A DNA stretch of 17,191 nt from Verrucomicrobiota bacterium. Lineage in GTDB: Bacteria > Verrucomicrobiota > Verrucomicrobiia > Chthoniobacterales > UBA10450. Shown piece by piece: positions 1 to 6,972 of the stretch. The notes beneath the pieces were generated by a model. That model saw nothing but the letters and a program-made list of their open reading frames with translations, had not been told where the DNA came from and did not search any database. The position numbers were made by a program, and so were the translations under genes. The first letter of the stretch is position 1. Every line of letters begins with the position of its first letter. The DNA lies in NCBI GenBank assembly GCA_003218615.1, contig QHOD01000034.1, positions 1 through 17,191 on the forward strand, written 5' to 3'.

Positions 1-167
1 ACCGATTTTCGACTTTTAGTCTTTGATTTTCGATTTTCGAACAGTCCCGTGAACTTGCTGGCGATCACGTCGCGCAACGCTGAGTACCGCGGTAGCGATG
101 TCTCACCGTAATGTTTGATACGATATTTTTTGCTTAGATTTTCGACTATGATGACGGCGTCGTTCAT
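1..167 (-). CDS. Polysaccharide-export ABC transporter ATP-binding protein, N-terminal fragment
   Basis: Only the first 55 codons are present; the gene runs off the left edge. The start reads MNDAVIIVENLSKKYRIKHY, followed by RYSALRDVI at residues 27-35. This pattern (V.NLSK.YRI, then R-Y-x-x-L-R-D) is characteristic of Wzt/TagH/KpsT-like ATPases, which power export of O-antigen, teichoic acid or capsule across the inner membrane. The Walker motifs would lie beyond the edge. Residues 44-55 (ENRKSKTKSRKS) are translated from a heptameric repeat and sit in the linker that usually separates the RYxxLRD segment from the first nucleotide-binding strand. The ATG has no Shine-Dalgarno of its own and overlaps the stop of a 14-codon mini-ORF (ATGA). 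It follows a secreted lyase and is the last visible gene of the polysaccharide row. The family call is from sequence style; the exact cargo is unknown. Confidence 0.72.
   Translation of the reverse strand, partial: MNDAVIIVENLSKKYRIKHYGETSLPRYSALRDVIASKFTGLFENRKSKTKSRKS
4..38. repeat. Degenerate heptamer repeat (GATTTTC)5
   Basis: Five consecutive 7-nt units in exact register: GATTTTC, GACTTTT, AGTCTTT, GATTTTC, GATTTTC. Units 1, 4 and 5 are identical; units 2 and 3 form a small GACT-TTT-AGTC inverted repeat. The stretch is inside the reading frame of the ABC ATPase fragment and is translated as a Lys/Ser/Arg-rich linker. Confidence 0.6.
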
Positions 168-208
168 CGAAAAATCCAAATTAAATTTGGACCTAAAGTT
201 GCTGACAT
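164..208 (-). CDS. Possible 14-residue leader peptide before the ABC ATPase
   Basis: A mini-ORF encoding MSATLGPNLIWIFR starts immediately after the stop codon of the lyase gene. It is preceded by a near-ideal Shine-Dalgarno, GGAGGT at 217-212, three bases before the ATG, far better than anything in front of the ABC gene. Its TGA overlaps the ABC ATG as ATGA, the classic arrangement for translational coupling. The ORF also reads through a hairpin plus T-run (170-191), so a translating ribosome would disrupt that hairpin. No homology is recognisable at this length. It may be a true leader peptide, or only a ribosome-loading device. It could also be chance, because the SD lies in the last codons of the lyase. 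Confidence 0.35.
   Translation of the reverse strand: MSATLGPNLIWIFR
170..191 (-). terminator. Palindrome plus T5, terminator- or attenuator-like
   Basis: TCCAAATT and AATTTGGA (175-182 and 184-191) form a perfect 8-bp inverted repeat around one base. On the minus strand five T residues (174-170) follow, then CG and the ABC ATG. The stem is AT-rich, so it would be a weak intrinsic terminator. As a DNA palindrome it could instead be an operator. It lies within the only gap between the lyase and the ABC gene. Confidence 0.35.
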
Positions 209-3200
209 CTAACCTCCCGTCCGATCCGTTTTTATCTTGTTCCCTTCATTCACAAGGGTGTGGTTTTGAAATTGCATCTGCCCTTCGGTGGCCAGCGTCA
301 TCTGTGTTCCTGCCGGGCGGACCTGTATGGCGCCGCTTCGACCGCGGAAAGCGATTAAGTCCTGTTTGAATTCAAAAGAGTCGAGTCCAAGAAAGGCATA
401 GTCGACGCCAAAAGCGCTTTCAATTTTGACGCCGGCGCCGTTCGCTAGTCGGGTGAAATGCGGAGTGGGCTGGCTGTGAAGAATGGGATAGAGCACGGCG
501 ACGACTGTGGCGTGAGGCTTCAGTCTCAGGTGCAGCGAGCGTTGATTGGCATTTCGATCCTTGAACCCGGAGGCCCCGTTTTTTCGCGTCAAGGTCTCCG
601 TGGACAATGTACCATCGGAGGTTTCAAGAAAATAGACCGCCAAATCGACGCCAAAGCGGCCTTGAACGCGAATTGGTTCCGAGCTGTTCGTAGCCGGTGA
701 TACGTCCGTCGCCAGCCAGAGTCTCCAATCCGCCGGCTCGTCGTTATTCAATGTGTCGCGAACAACGAAATAGTTTGGTCCCGAGCAATCCTGGTCTTTC
801 ACGAAAAGAATCTGCCGCTGCCACCCGGTCAGGTCACTGCGCAGGTAATCCGCCTGCGCGCCATTGGCGAATTCCTTGATTTCCGCGGCGCCCTTGTCCT
901 GCTTTCCTCGATCCACTCGATTGTGGTCGGACGCCGGGGCCCGGCCATAATAGCCAAAGTCCTCGCACAGCGGTTTTCCTTTGCCCCAAAGAACAAACGC
1001 GCCTTCGTCATAGTCATAGTGCGCGTGCAATTTTCCCGCGATCAAATACAGATAAGTTTCACACTCACTGGGAAAGTGGGCGTGCATCACCACACCGCAT
1101 TCAGGGAACCATTCGCTGTCCCAGTTGGGGGCTTTAGCGGGGATGGAACGATCGAACATTAGCCACGAATAACCCAGGGCGCTCGGATAAGCGCCCCCGA
1201 TGCCGGGCTTTGTAAAGGACCCTTGCTCATTCCACGCCCATTGCATTTGCTTGGCGAATTCTGGATCTTTCTCTTTCCACAAACGCGCCAGCCAGCCGGC
1301 TAAACAGGTGCGTTCACCGAGATAGGTATTTCCGATCTCAGGCATATGACGCTGGCCCGCCAATCGTGGATCGCGAGGCGTGGATATGGAGGCCAGCCAG
1401 CGTATCGCCTCTCTCAGTTTCGGGTGAAGAGTCCAATCCTGATCTGCGAATGTAGTTTGCCGAAGCGCGATGGCGAAGGGGACGATTGCATCCATTGATA
1501 CCCCCATGTAGTGCGGCGCCTCCAGCCAACCGCCTTGCGGGCCGGTCCATTTTTCCAATTCCTTTGCCATTTCACGAACGCCCAGCTCAGCCCAATCTTT
1601 TGCCTTGGGATGATCAGGTATGAGACATGCAATCATTCCCAATACACACCGGCTGGTCGTCGTCATGTTTGGATTCCCCTTGAATCCGCGCTCCGGCGAG
1701 AAAACCGACGGATCGGCGAGAGTATATGCAAGGAAGGCAAGTTGAGACCGGGCAAGCTCGAGTTCAGCGGCAGAAAGAACGTCCGGTCGCAGCACCGCAT
1801 CAATTGCATTCACCGCGACGGTTACTTGATTGTAATGCCGTGGCGGATCCGATCCCTGCGTTGGGAACGTTGCTTCGCGGACGTAGAGGTCCACGGCGGC
1901 TTGAAGTTGGGTCAACGCAAACCCCGCCAGGCGGCGCTTGAGTTCGGCATCATCGGTAGCCAGTGTGTAGGCGATGTAATCATCCAGTCCGGGCGCATTC
2001 AGGTCATTTCGCCGCAGTCTGTTTAAGCGGTTTATATCGACTTTAAAATTAGCTTTGAACTCATCTGTTTCTTTCTTTGTGGCTAAAAGGCGCGGGTGCT
2101 CCACCTGGCCGGGCCACTCCAAGATAAAGTCCTTGACTCGATTCAGAGGTAAATCGCTGTGCTTGATTATATACTGCTGCGGCGAAGGAGCCGAATCACT
2201 CTGCGTTTGGAGCGCATCTTTTTTGGACAACGCGATGACCATCCAATTGCGCTTAAAACCGCGCAATTGAAAGCGCATCGTCTGATCGTTTCTCACATCA
2301 ATCGCGTACTTCCATGTGGTCTTTCCTGGCTCAACCCAGTTCGAAGGATCTCGCGCACCTATGGTCAGCAGGTCCGGACTGTCATCACGATAAAAAGCCA
2401 GCCAGGTTCCGTGCATGGGGCTCGCCCATCTCAACCACGGTTCGAGAGTGAAAGCATGCTCGTCAGTCAAATTCTTCCACAGGTTCGTGGTCGCGGTTGG
2501 TCCCGCGCGCCAAAGCAAAGAATCAGGTCCAAAGTCTTTAACTGCATTAAACTGGTAATAAGCCTGCGCCGGTCCGCTGAATTCTTCGTCTACTAAAATA
2601 ACAGGCTCGCCTGCAATGATGCGGAACCGGAGTTTCCAGAAATCGCCAGTAGAAGATGTATAAGCCGATTCTACATCGGCAAAAAGCGGACCATCTGTCA
2701 AAATTGTGGTCTTGAAATCCATCGGTGGTCCAGGCCAGGTGAGTTCTCCGGAACCAACCCATTTTCCAGAAATCAGCTTCACTCCAGCAATTGGGCCGCG
2801 CTGCAGCGCTTCGGAATTCCGGTAAACTCGAATTCCCGTTTTATCGTTGACCATCTCCACCGAGTCCGGTTGTTGGGTGACCTTCAAGTTTGGCGCCGTT
2901 TTGGGTGTCCCTCGAACGAGTTTGTATTCAACCCGGGTGAATTTTGGAACCGATGCGAGGAAAGCAATGCTGCCGTTATCTTCAGTTGACCATTGATAAG
3001 GAATCTCCCGTCCGTTCGCATCCATCAGCACGGCGTCTTTACGCCCGACTAAGGCAGCATCGACTTTGAAGAACACCAGCTCGTTCTGCCACTCCCGCCC
3101 CAGATAATCGCGTAAAGCGAATTTTGCCAATTCCTGGGCCGGTTTTTCTCCGCTTGCCGATATCCCACAATGTGCGCAAGTAAACAAAGCCAACAGCCAC

Positions 3201-3268
3201 ATGCTGACCCACAAAGGAAAGCGGAGCAGCCGTGGTTTTGAAGTGTCAGGCAAACGGAAATAAGACAT
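209..3268 (-). CDS. Secreted heparinase II/III-like polysaccharide lyase
   Basis: A 1019-residue protein starting MSYFRLPDTS, chosen because AGAGGA sits 4 nt upstream and an N-terminal hydrophobic segment (about residues 14-38) follows as expected for a signal peptide. Longer in-frame starts would run into the upstream GT9 gene. Residues about 45-390 look like beta-rich N-terminal domains (ALRDYLGREWQNELVFFKVD, then ANGREIPYQW). Residues about 395-690 look helical and include APHYMG (585-590), as in the alpha/alpha toroid of alginate and heparin lyases. The segment with HAHYDYDEGAF (748-758) followed by GKPLCEDFGY (764-773) matches the heparinase II/III C-terminal domain, where His and Tyr act in beta-elimination of uronate-containing glycans. 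Its place between GT9 and an export ATPase suggests periplasmic trimming or turnover of the polysaccharide made here. Family assignment is fairly firm; the substrate is inference. Confidence 0.72.
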   Translation of the reverse strand: MSYFRLPDTSKPRLLRFPLWVSMWLLALFTCAHCGISASGEKPAQELAKFALRDYLGREWQNELVFFKVDAALVGRKDAVLMDANGREIPYQWSTEDNGSIAFLASVPKFTRVEYKLVRGTPKTAPNLKVTQQPDSVEMVNDKTGIRVYRNSEALQRGPIAGVKLISGKWVGSGELTWPGPPMDFKTTILTDGPLFADVESAYTSSTGDFWKLRFRIIAGEPVILVDEEFSGPAQAYYQFNAVKDFGPDSLLWRAGPTATTNLWKNLTDEHAFTLEPWLRWASPMHGTWLAFYRDDSPDLLTIGARDPSNWVEPGKTTWKYAIDVRNDQTMRFQLRGFKRNWMVIALSKKDALQTQSDSAPSPQQYIIKHSDLPLNRVKDFILEWPGQVEHPRLLATKKETDEFKANFKVDINRLNRLRRNDLNAPGLDDYIAYTLATDDAELKRRLAGFALTQLQAAVDLYVREATFPTQGSDPPRHYNQVTVAVNAIDAVLRPDVLSAAELELARSQLAFLAYTLADPSVFSPERGFKGNPNMTTTSRCVLGMIACLIPDHPKAKDWAELGVREMAKELEKWTGPQGGWLEAPHYMGVSMDAIVPFAIALRQTTFADQDWTLHPKLREAIRWLASISTPRDPRLAGQRHMPEIGNTYLGERTCLAGWLARLWKEKDPEFAKQMQWAWNEQGSFTKPGIGGAYPSALGYSWLMFDRSIPAKAPNWDSEWFPECGVVMHAHFPSECETYLYLIAGKLHAHYDYDEGAFVLWGKGKPLCEDFGYYGRAPASDHNRVDRGKQDKGAAEIKEFANGAQADYLRSDLTGWQRQILFVKDQDCSGPNYFVVRDTLNNDEPADWRLWLATDVSPATNSSEPIRVQGRFGVDLAVYFLETSDGTLSTETLTRKNGASGFKDRNANQRSLHLRLKPHATVVAVLYPILHSQPTPHFTRLANGAGVKIESAFGVDYAFLGLDSFEFKQDLIAFRGRSGAIQVRPAGTQMTLATEGQMQFQNHTLVNEGNKIKTDRTGG

Positions 3269-3315
3269 TGTATCCTCTGGTATTTGGTGCCATCCAGAAA
3301 ATGAAACGCCGCAAT

Positions 3316-4425
3316 TCAAAGCATTTCCGGTTCTCGAGCGCCAACGTTTCTCAGCGAAAGAATTTCCCGGCAAGTCTCTAGCACATCTGCCGCCGAAATG
3401 CGCCGTAAACATTCGTTGTGGTACTGGAGACACTCCGTCAGGCCACAGCCTTCGCACTCAATATCGGAGCGAAACAATATGTGATTTGCACCCAGTGGAT
3501 TCCATAATCCCGGCGCCGCGCGAGAAGAAAAAAGCGCTACGCACTGTACACCTACGGCCGCCCCCAAATGCATTGTGCCGGTATCGTTGGTGAGCAGGAA
3601 CAAACAGCGCTGAAGGGCGGCAGCAGAGCCGCGCAGCGAGAGCGCCCCCGCCGCGTTGAAACCGCGGCCCCAGCCAGAGATTAGCCGTCGCCCAAGCGGC
3701 GCATCCCCCGCGCCGCCAAATACAACCGGCCAAATCTCAAACTCTTCAATTAATTCTCTGACCACCTCGCGAAATCGGTCTTCCGGCCACCGTTTGGCGG
3801 GCATTTTCGAACCTGGGCCCACGCCGATCCATGGGCGCCCATCATCCGAAGGCAACTGATCGAGCCAGCAGGCAACTTCCATTTCTTCCGCGGTCCCCAA
3901 CCGGAGCTCGGCACGAGCTTCGCCCGGAGCTGGAACCGGGATGTCATCCGCCTCAAGCCGGGCGAGGAGCAAATCCGCTTCCGATTTGACCCGCACCATT
4001 GGTTTACCCGGAATTTTTTCCGGCAATACGGCGAATTTTTTCATACCGATAAAATGCTTGATTCCGGCCAGCCGAAAAAACTTCCGGTCGCGATTGATTT
4101 GGTGTTTTGAACGGGCTGTCGGCGCCAGATACACCAGCGTATCAAATCTCTTGCTCCGAATCAGGGCCAAGAGGAACGCCATCGACCATAGCCTCGAGAC
4201 TCTATTCGTGTGAATCGGATAAGATAGAAATTCGTTAAATAATCCCGCTTCGCACAATAAATCGGAGGCCAGCACATAAGGTTCGCCGGGATGACAATCG
4301 GAAAGGAGTGTGAGGTGGGCGCTCGGGAAATGACTTCTTATTGCTCGCATCGCCGGTAGCGCAATAATCGTGTCGCCAAGCTGTCCGATTCGGAAAACGA
4401 GAATCCGTCTCTTCTTATGTGACAT
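3316..4425 (-). CDS. Glycosyltransferase family 9, heptosyltransferase-like
   Basis: A 369-residue protein of usual GT9 length. The N-terminal RIGQLGDTIIALPAMRAIR (12-30) is the acceptor-side motif of ADP-heptose:LPS heptosyltransferases. LTNDTGTMHLGAAVGV (278-293) with VALF after it is the conserved nucleotide-sugar binding loop, and RWPEDRF (212-218) is also typical. Four cysteines (C324, C327, C332, C339) form the Cys cluster seen near the end of many GT9 proteins. It probably adds a heptose or related sugar to LPS core or another glycan on the cytosolic face of the inner membrane. ATG 4425 is preferred over an in-frame TTG at 4431; neither has a Shine-Dalgarno, and a 30-codon ORF with a good one overlaps the ATG by 11 nt. 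It lies 47 nt upstream of the lyase and is probably co-transcribed with it. Confidence 0.85.
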   Translation of the reverse strand: MSHKKRRILVFRIGQLGDTIIALPAMRAIRSHFPSAHLTLLSDCHPGEPYVLASDLLCEAGLFNEFLSYPIHTNRVSRLWSMAFLLALIRSKRFDTLVYLAPTARSKHQINRDRKFFRLAGIKHFIGMKKFAVLPEKIPGKPMVRVKSEADLLLARLEADDIPVPAPGEARAELRLGTAEEMEVACWLDQLPSDDGRPWIGVGPGSKMPAKRWPEDRFREVVRELIEEFEIWPVVFGGAGDAPLGRRLISGWGRGFNAAGALSLRGSAAALQRCLFLLTNDTGTMHLGAAVGVQCVALFSSRAAPGLWNPLGANHILFRSDIECEGCGLTECLQYHNECLRRISAADVLETCREILSLRNVGAREPEML

Positions 4426-4507
4426 GAGCAAACGCGCGTTCTATTTTCAGGAAGCCTCGAATCTCGCTGGCTAATCGTTTCGTCTGCGTTTCAAGCTCTT
4501 GCTTCAC
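4415..4507 (-). CDS. Possible 30-residue small ORF between wbpA and GT9
   Basis: GTG start with AAGGAG three bases upstream (4516-4511), encoding a highly charged peptide that begins (M)KQELETQTKRLASEIRGF and could form an amphipathic helix. It ends with TAA 11 nt inside the GT9 gene, so it would deliver ribosomes to the GT9 start, which has no Shine-Dalgarno. An in-frame TGA lies just upstream, so it is not the tail of a longer gene. No family is recognised. The SD-to-start spacing is short and the ORF may be fortuitous. Confidence 0.25.
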   Translation of the reverse strand: MKQELETQTKRLASEIRGFLKIERAFAHVT

Positions 4508-4538
4508 AGTCTCCTTTGCTCAATCCGCATTTCAGAGG

Positions 4539-5834
4539 CTACGCTTTCCAAATCTTGTCGCTCGTCAAGCTGGCCGCAATCCGCGCAAGGGCGTTTCTCG
4601 TATCTACGATGCACTTCACCCACTTCACAAGTTGCTCGTAATTCACACTGGAATGCGCCGTGACGATGACGGCAGCATCAAAACTGCGGATCGTCTGCTC
4701 GTTCCATTGAATCGAACGTTTGCCCTGCCAGTTGGCATGTTCGCGTGTGGGACCGATCTCGGGTACGTAGGGGTCGTAAAATTCAACCTCGCCGCCAAGC
4801 GCCTTTATTCTGTCGAGCAGAGCGAAAGTGGGCGATTCCCGCATGTCGTCGACGTCAGCCTTGTAAGCGACACCAATGAGTAAAATCCTCGATCCGTTGA
4901 CCGGCTTTTGCTTCGCGTTGAGGGCTTCGATTAAGCGACTAACCACGTAATCAGGCATGGCAGCGTTAATCTCGCCGGCCAGCTCGATAAAGCGTGTGTG
5001 CCTCCCAAACTGTCGCGCTCTCCACGTCAGATAAAAGGGATCGATCGGGATGCAGTGCCCGCCCCAGCCGGGTCCGGGATAAAACGGCATGAAGCCGAAC
5101 GGTTTTGTCTTTGCCGCTTCAATCACTTCCCAGATGTCGATGCCCATGGCGGCATAGATGACCTTCAGTTCGTTCACGAGTGCGATGTTCACGCTCCGGA
5201 AAATGTTTTCGAGTAGCTTGGTTGCCTCCGCCGTCTTGCACGATGAGACGGGTACAACGGTCTCCACAGCTCGCGAGTAGAGCGCGACGGCTTTTTCGAG
5301 GCATCCGGGAGTGTATCCGCCCACAATCTTCGGAATTTTTGCCACTTTGCTCTCTGGGTTCCCGGGATCTTCCCGCTCCGGTGAAAACGCGAGGTGGAAG
5401 CCTTCACCTGCTTTCATCCCCGATCCTTGTTCGAGAACGGCGCGAAAATCTTCGTCAGTCGTACCGGGATAGGTAGTTGATTCCAAAACGACAACCGTTC
5501 CGCGCCGAAGATGCGGTGCAATCGCTCGCCCGGTATCCAGAACGTACGACAGATCGGGCTCGCGCGTTTTCGTCAACGGCGTTGGTACACAGACGATAAT
5601 CGCTTCAACTTCCCTGACGCGGTCGAAATCCGTAGATGCAGTGAATCTTCCGGACGTTAACACTTTCTGAATTGCCGTACCGGGGACATGTTTGATGTAG
5701 GTTTTTCCCGCGTTCAGCGCCTCGACTTTTTCCGGGTCGATGTCGATCCCTGTTACCATCGTTCCACTGCGCGCAAATTGCAGAGACAGCGGCAAACCGA
5801 TGTAGCCAAGGCCGATGATGGCGATCTTTTCCAT
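4539..5834 (-). CDS. wbpA: UDP-N-acetylglucosamine 6-dehydrogenase, WbpA type
   Basis: A 431-residue member of the UDP-glucose/GDP-mannose dehydrogenase family. It oxidises C6 of a UDP-sugar to a uronic acid with two NAD+, in the cytosol. Seen in order: Rossmann motif GLGYIGLP (8-15), FSPEREDPGN (150-159), the TKLLENIFRSVNIALVNE helix (205-222), and GGHCIPIDPFYL (258-269) with catalytic Cys261. A second nucleotide-binding domain carries GVAYKADVDDMRESP. The SPER-x-DPGN signature and length fit WbpA (UDP-GlcNAc to UDP-GlcNAcA) better than UDP-glucose dehydrogenase, but UDP-ManNAc or another substrate cannot be excluded. No clear Shine-Dalgarno is visible. It leads the minus-strand polysaccharide row; a uronic-acid precursor from this enzyme would give the downstream uronate-type lyase a substrate. 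Confidence 0.88.
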   Translation of the reverse strand: MEKIAIIGLGYIGLPLSLQFARSGTMVTGIDIDPEKVEALNAGKTYIKHVPGTAIQKVLTSGRFTASTDFDRVREVEAIIVCVPTPLTKTREPDLSYVLDTGRAIAPHLRRGTVVVLESTTYPGTTDEDFRAVLEQGSGMKAGEGFHLAFSPEREDPGNPESKVAKIPKIVGGYTPGCLEKAVALYSRAVETVVPVSSCKTAEATKLLENIFRSVNIALVNELKVIYAAMGIDIWEVIEAAKTKPFGFMPFYPGPGWGGHCIPIDPFYLTWRARQFGRHTRFIELAGEINAAMPDYVVSRLIEALNAKQKPVNGSRILLIGVAYKADVDDMRESPTFALLDRIKALGGEVEFYDPYVPEIGPTREHANWQGKRSIQWNEQTIRSFDAAVIVTAHSSVNYEQLVKWVKCIVDTRNALARIAASLTSDKIWKA

Positions 5835-6009
5835 ACTCAGAGATCGGGAGCCCTCAGCCTTTTGCGGATGTGCTTGCCGCTCGATTTAAACAATGCGAGA
5901 TACGTGTCCGATGGACAAAAGCGAACCGAGGTTTGATCATTTGATGTTTCCCAGCCTTATGTTGATCGCTCTGCGCTCATTATTGCTAAAGTCAGAGGAT
6001 GCAAACAGG

Positions 6010-6018
6010 TGATATAAT
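6010..6018 (+). promoter_or_regulatory. Extended -10 promoter element for tRNA-Thr
   Basis: TGATATAAT is a perfect extended -10 (TG-n-TATAAT) about 47 nt before the tRNA on the same strand. The best hexamer at normal -35 spacing is poor, which is tolerated by extended -10 promoters. The rest of the 5835-6064 gap holds a small TGTCC-GAT-GGACA inverted repeat (5905-5917) and no recognisable gene. The wbpA promoter should also lie there, but I cannot pin it. Confidence 0.45.
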
Positions 6019-6064
6019 AGATGAAATTGTCGATTTTGTATTGGCTATTTTACCCGGGTCTAAT

Positions 6065-6140
6065 GCCGACGTAGCTCAGCTGGTAGAGCAGCGGTTTCGT
6101 AAACCGCAGGTCACGGGTTCGAATCCCGTCGTCGGCTCCA
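6065..6140 (+). tRNA. tRNA-Thr (anticodon CGT)
   Basis: The cloverleaf folds by eye. Acceptor GCCGACG pairs with CGTCGGC. The D-arm is GCTC...GAGC. The anticodon stem GCGGT/ACCGC encloses a TTCGTAA loop with anticodon CGT, which reads ACG. The T-arm is ACGGG-TTCGAAT-CCCGT. The discriminator is T and the 3' CCA is encoded (6138-6140). Overall layout closely resembles E. coli thrW. An extended -10 lies upstream, and a 14-bp palindrome starts four bases after the CCA. Confidence 0.97.
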
Positions 6141-6143
6141 GCC

Positions 6144-6157
6144 CCGAAAGCTTTCGG
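6144..6157. repeat. 14-bp perfect palindrome after the tRNA
   Basis: CCGAAAGCTTTCGG is self-complementary and follows the tRNA closely. It could help 3' processing or termination, but no T-run follows, so read-through into the GT2 gene is possible. CCCCGAAAGCTTT (6142-6154), covering most of it, recurs exactly at 6928-6940 at the end of GT2. Confidence 0.5.
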
Positions 6158-6203
6158 AACTGGATGTTGAGCGTTGGGTATTCGGTGTATAACTGTCAAA
6201 AAC

Positions 6204-6956
6204 ATGTCCGCATCAGCCTCGCCCGTCTCGATCATTGTTCCAACTTTGAATGAGGAGGCGAACATCGCACCGCTGGTCGCGCAAATTATGGCGAGCGCTG
6301 TTCCCTTTCGCGAAATTGTGTTCGTTGACGAGGGTTCAACTGACGCGACCAGGGATATGATTTACGGTCTTGCGGGACGTTGCTCGCTTCGCTTGATAGA
6401 ACAAGACGGCACAGAGCTTGGATTAGCGGGCGCGATCATGTCCGGTGCGCGGGCTGCGCAAGGGGAAATTCTTCTTGTGATGGACGCAGACCTGAGCCAT
6501 CCGCCCGAGCGGATCAAAGATTTGCTGGCCCCGTTGTTTGCCGGCACTGCGGACATGGTGGTCGGAAGCCGCTATGTTAAAGGCGGATCGACGCCGGGCT
6601 GGCCGCTGTGGCGCCGGATGGTGTCGCGAGCAGGAGCGGCCCTCGCTTATCCGCTCACGGGCGTGCACGATTCGATGTGTGGTTTCTTTGCCATTGCGCG
6701 CTGGCGATTGCTGGAAATCGGACCACATACCAGCGGTTTTAAAATTGCCTTCGAGACGATTGTGCATAGCGGCCGCAGCTTGCGCGTGTGTGAAATTCCG
6801 ATTGCTTTCCGCGACCGCGTCCGTGGAAAATCGAAAATGTCGTTCAATGTTGCGCTGCGATTTTTTCTCCGATGGTCGCGAGCGATGTTCCGGCATTTGG
6901 CCCGCTGGCCGTATCGTCCTGCGAAAACCCCGAAAGCTTTTGGCGTTTCGGGTTGA
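6204..6956 (+). CDS. GT2 polyprenol-phosphate mannosyltransferase-like (Dpm1 family)
   Basis: A 250-residue GT-A fold glycosyltransferase. ATG 6204 is preferred over an in-frame TTG at 6174 because the fold begins at SIIVPTLNEEANI (9-21). Motifs: VDEGSTDAT (41-49), QDGTELGLAGAI near 67-78, catalytic DAD at 94-96 in MDADLSHPPERI, GSRYVKGG (121-128), and GKSKMS (208-213), which is diagnostic of dolichol/polyprenyl-phosphate mannosyltransferases. It should transfer mannose, or another hexose, from a nucleotide sugar to a polyprenyl phosphate at the cytosolic membrane face. There is no C-terminal GtrA-like membrane domain. The usual DDGS is DEGS here. It faces a GT87 gene that would use such a lipid-linked sugar. 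No Shine-Dalgarno is evident; it may ride on the tRNA transcript. Confidence 0.85.
   Translation: MSASASPVSIIVPTLNEEANIAPLVAQIMASAVPFREIVFVDEGSTDATRDMIYGLAGRCSLRLIEQDGTELGLAGAIMSGARAAQGEILLVMDADLSHPPERIKDLLAPLFAGTADMVVGSRYVKGGSTPGWPLWRRMVSRAGAALAYPLTGVHDSMCGFFAIARWRLLEIGPHTSGFKIAFETIVHSGRSLRVCEIPIAFRDRVRGKSKMSFNVALRFFLRWSRAMFRHLARWPYRPAKTPKAFGVSG
6929..6952. terminator. Hairpin at the GT2/GT87 convergent junction
   Basis: CCCGAAA (6929-6935) pairs with TTTCGGG (6946-6952) across a 10-nt loop, with a possible extension to AA/TT through one bulged C. It overlaps the last GT2 codons, just before the TGA. No T-tract follows, so it would be an imperfect terminator, but the position between convergent genes is suitable. 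Confidence 0.4.
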
Positions 6957-6972
6957 CTGACACGCCAATTCC

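Noticed and set aside
137..143. Another GATTTTC heptamer upstream of the repeat block
   Set aside because: It encodes the conserved V-E-N-L segment of the ABC ATPase, so chance and coding constraint explain it.
3269..3457. 63-residue N-terminal extension of the lyase frame
   Set aside because: It overlaps the end of the GT9 gene and lies ahead of a good Shine-Dalgarno and signal peptide at 3268, so it is just open frame.
5905..5917. TGTCC-GAT-GGACA inverted repeat as an operator for wbpA
   Set aside because: Five-bp arms are expected often by chance, and no promoter can be placed relative to it.
6065..6157. tRNA-Thr as an integration (att) site for a mobile island
   Set aside because: No integrase is visible and no second copy of the tRNA 3' end occurs in the window; the only direct repeat lies outside the tRNA.
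6164..6253. 29-codon ORF overlapping the GT2 start, as a third coupled mini-ORF
   Set aside because: It lacks a convincing Shine-Dalgarno and overlaps GT2 by about 50 nt, so it is not comparable to the two mini-ORFs reported.
6050..6265. Minus-strand open frame across the tRNA
   Set aside because: It is the antisense of tRNA-Thr; the GIRTRDL-type peptide is a familiar spurious translation of tRNA genes.
6423..6968. Long minus-strand open frame opposite GT2
   Set aside because: The GT2 frame has clear family motifs; the antisense product is Arg/Ala/Pro-rich with no motif.
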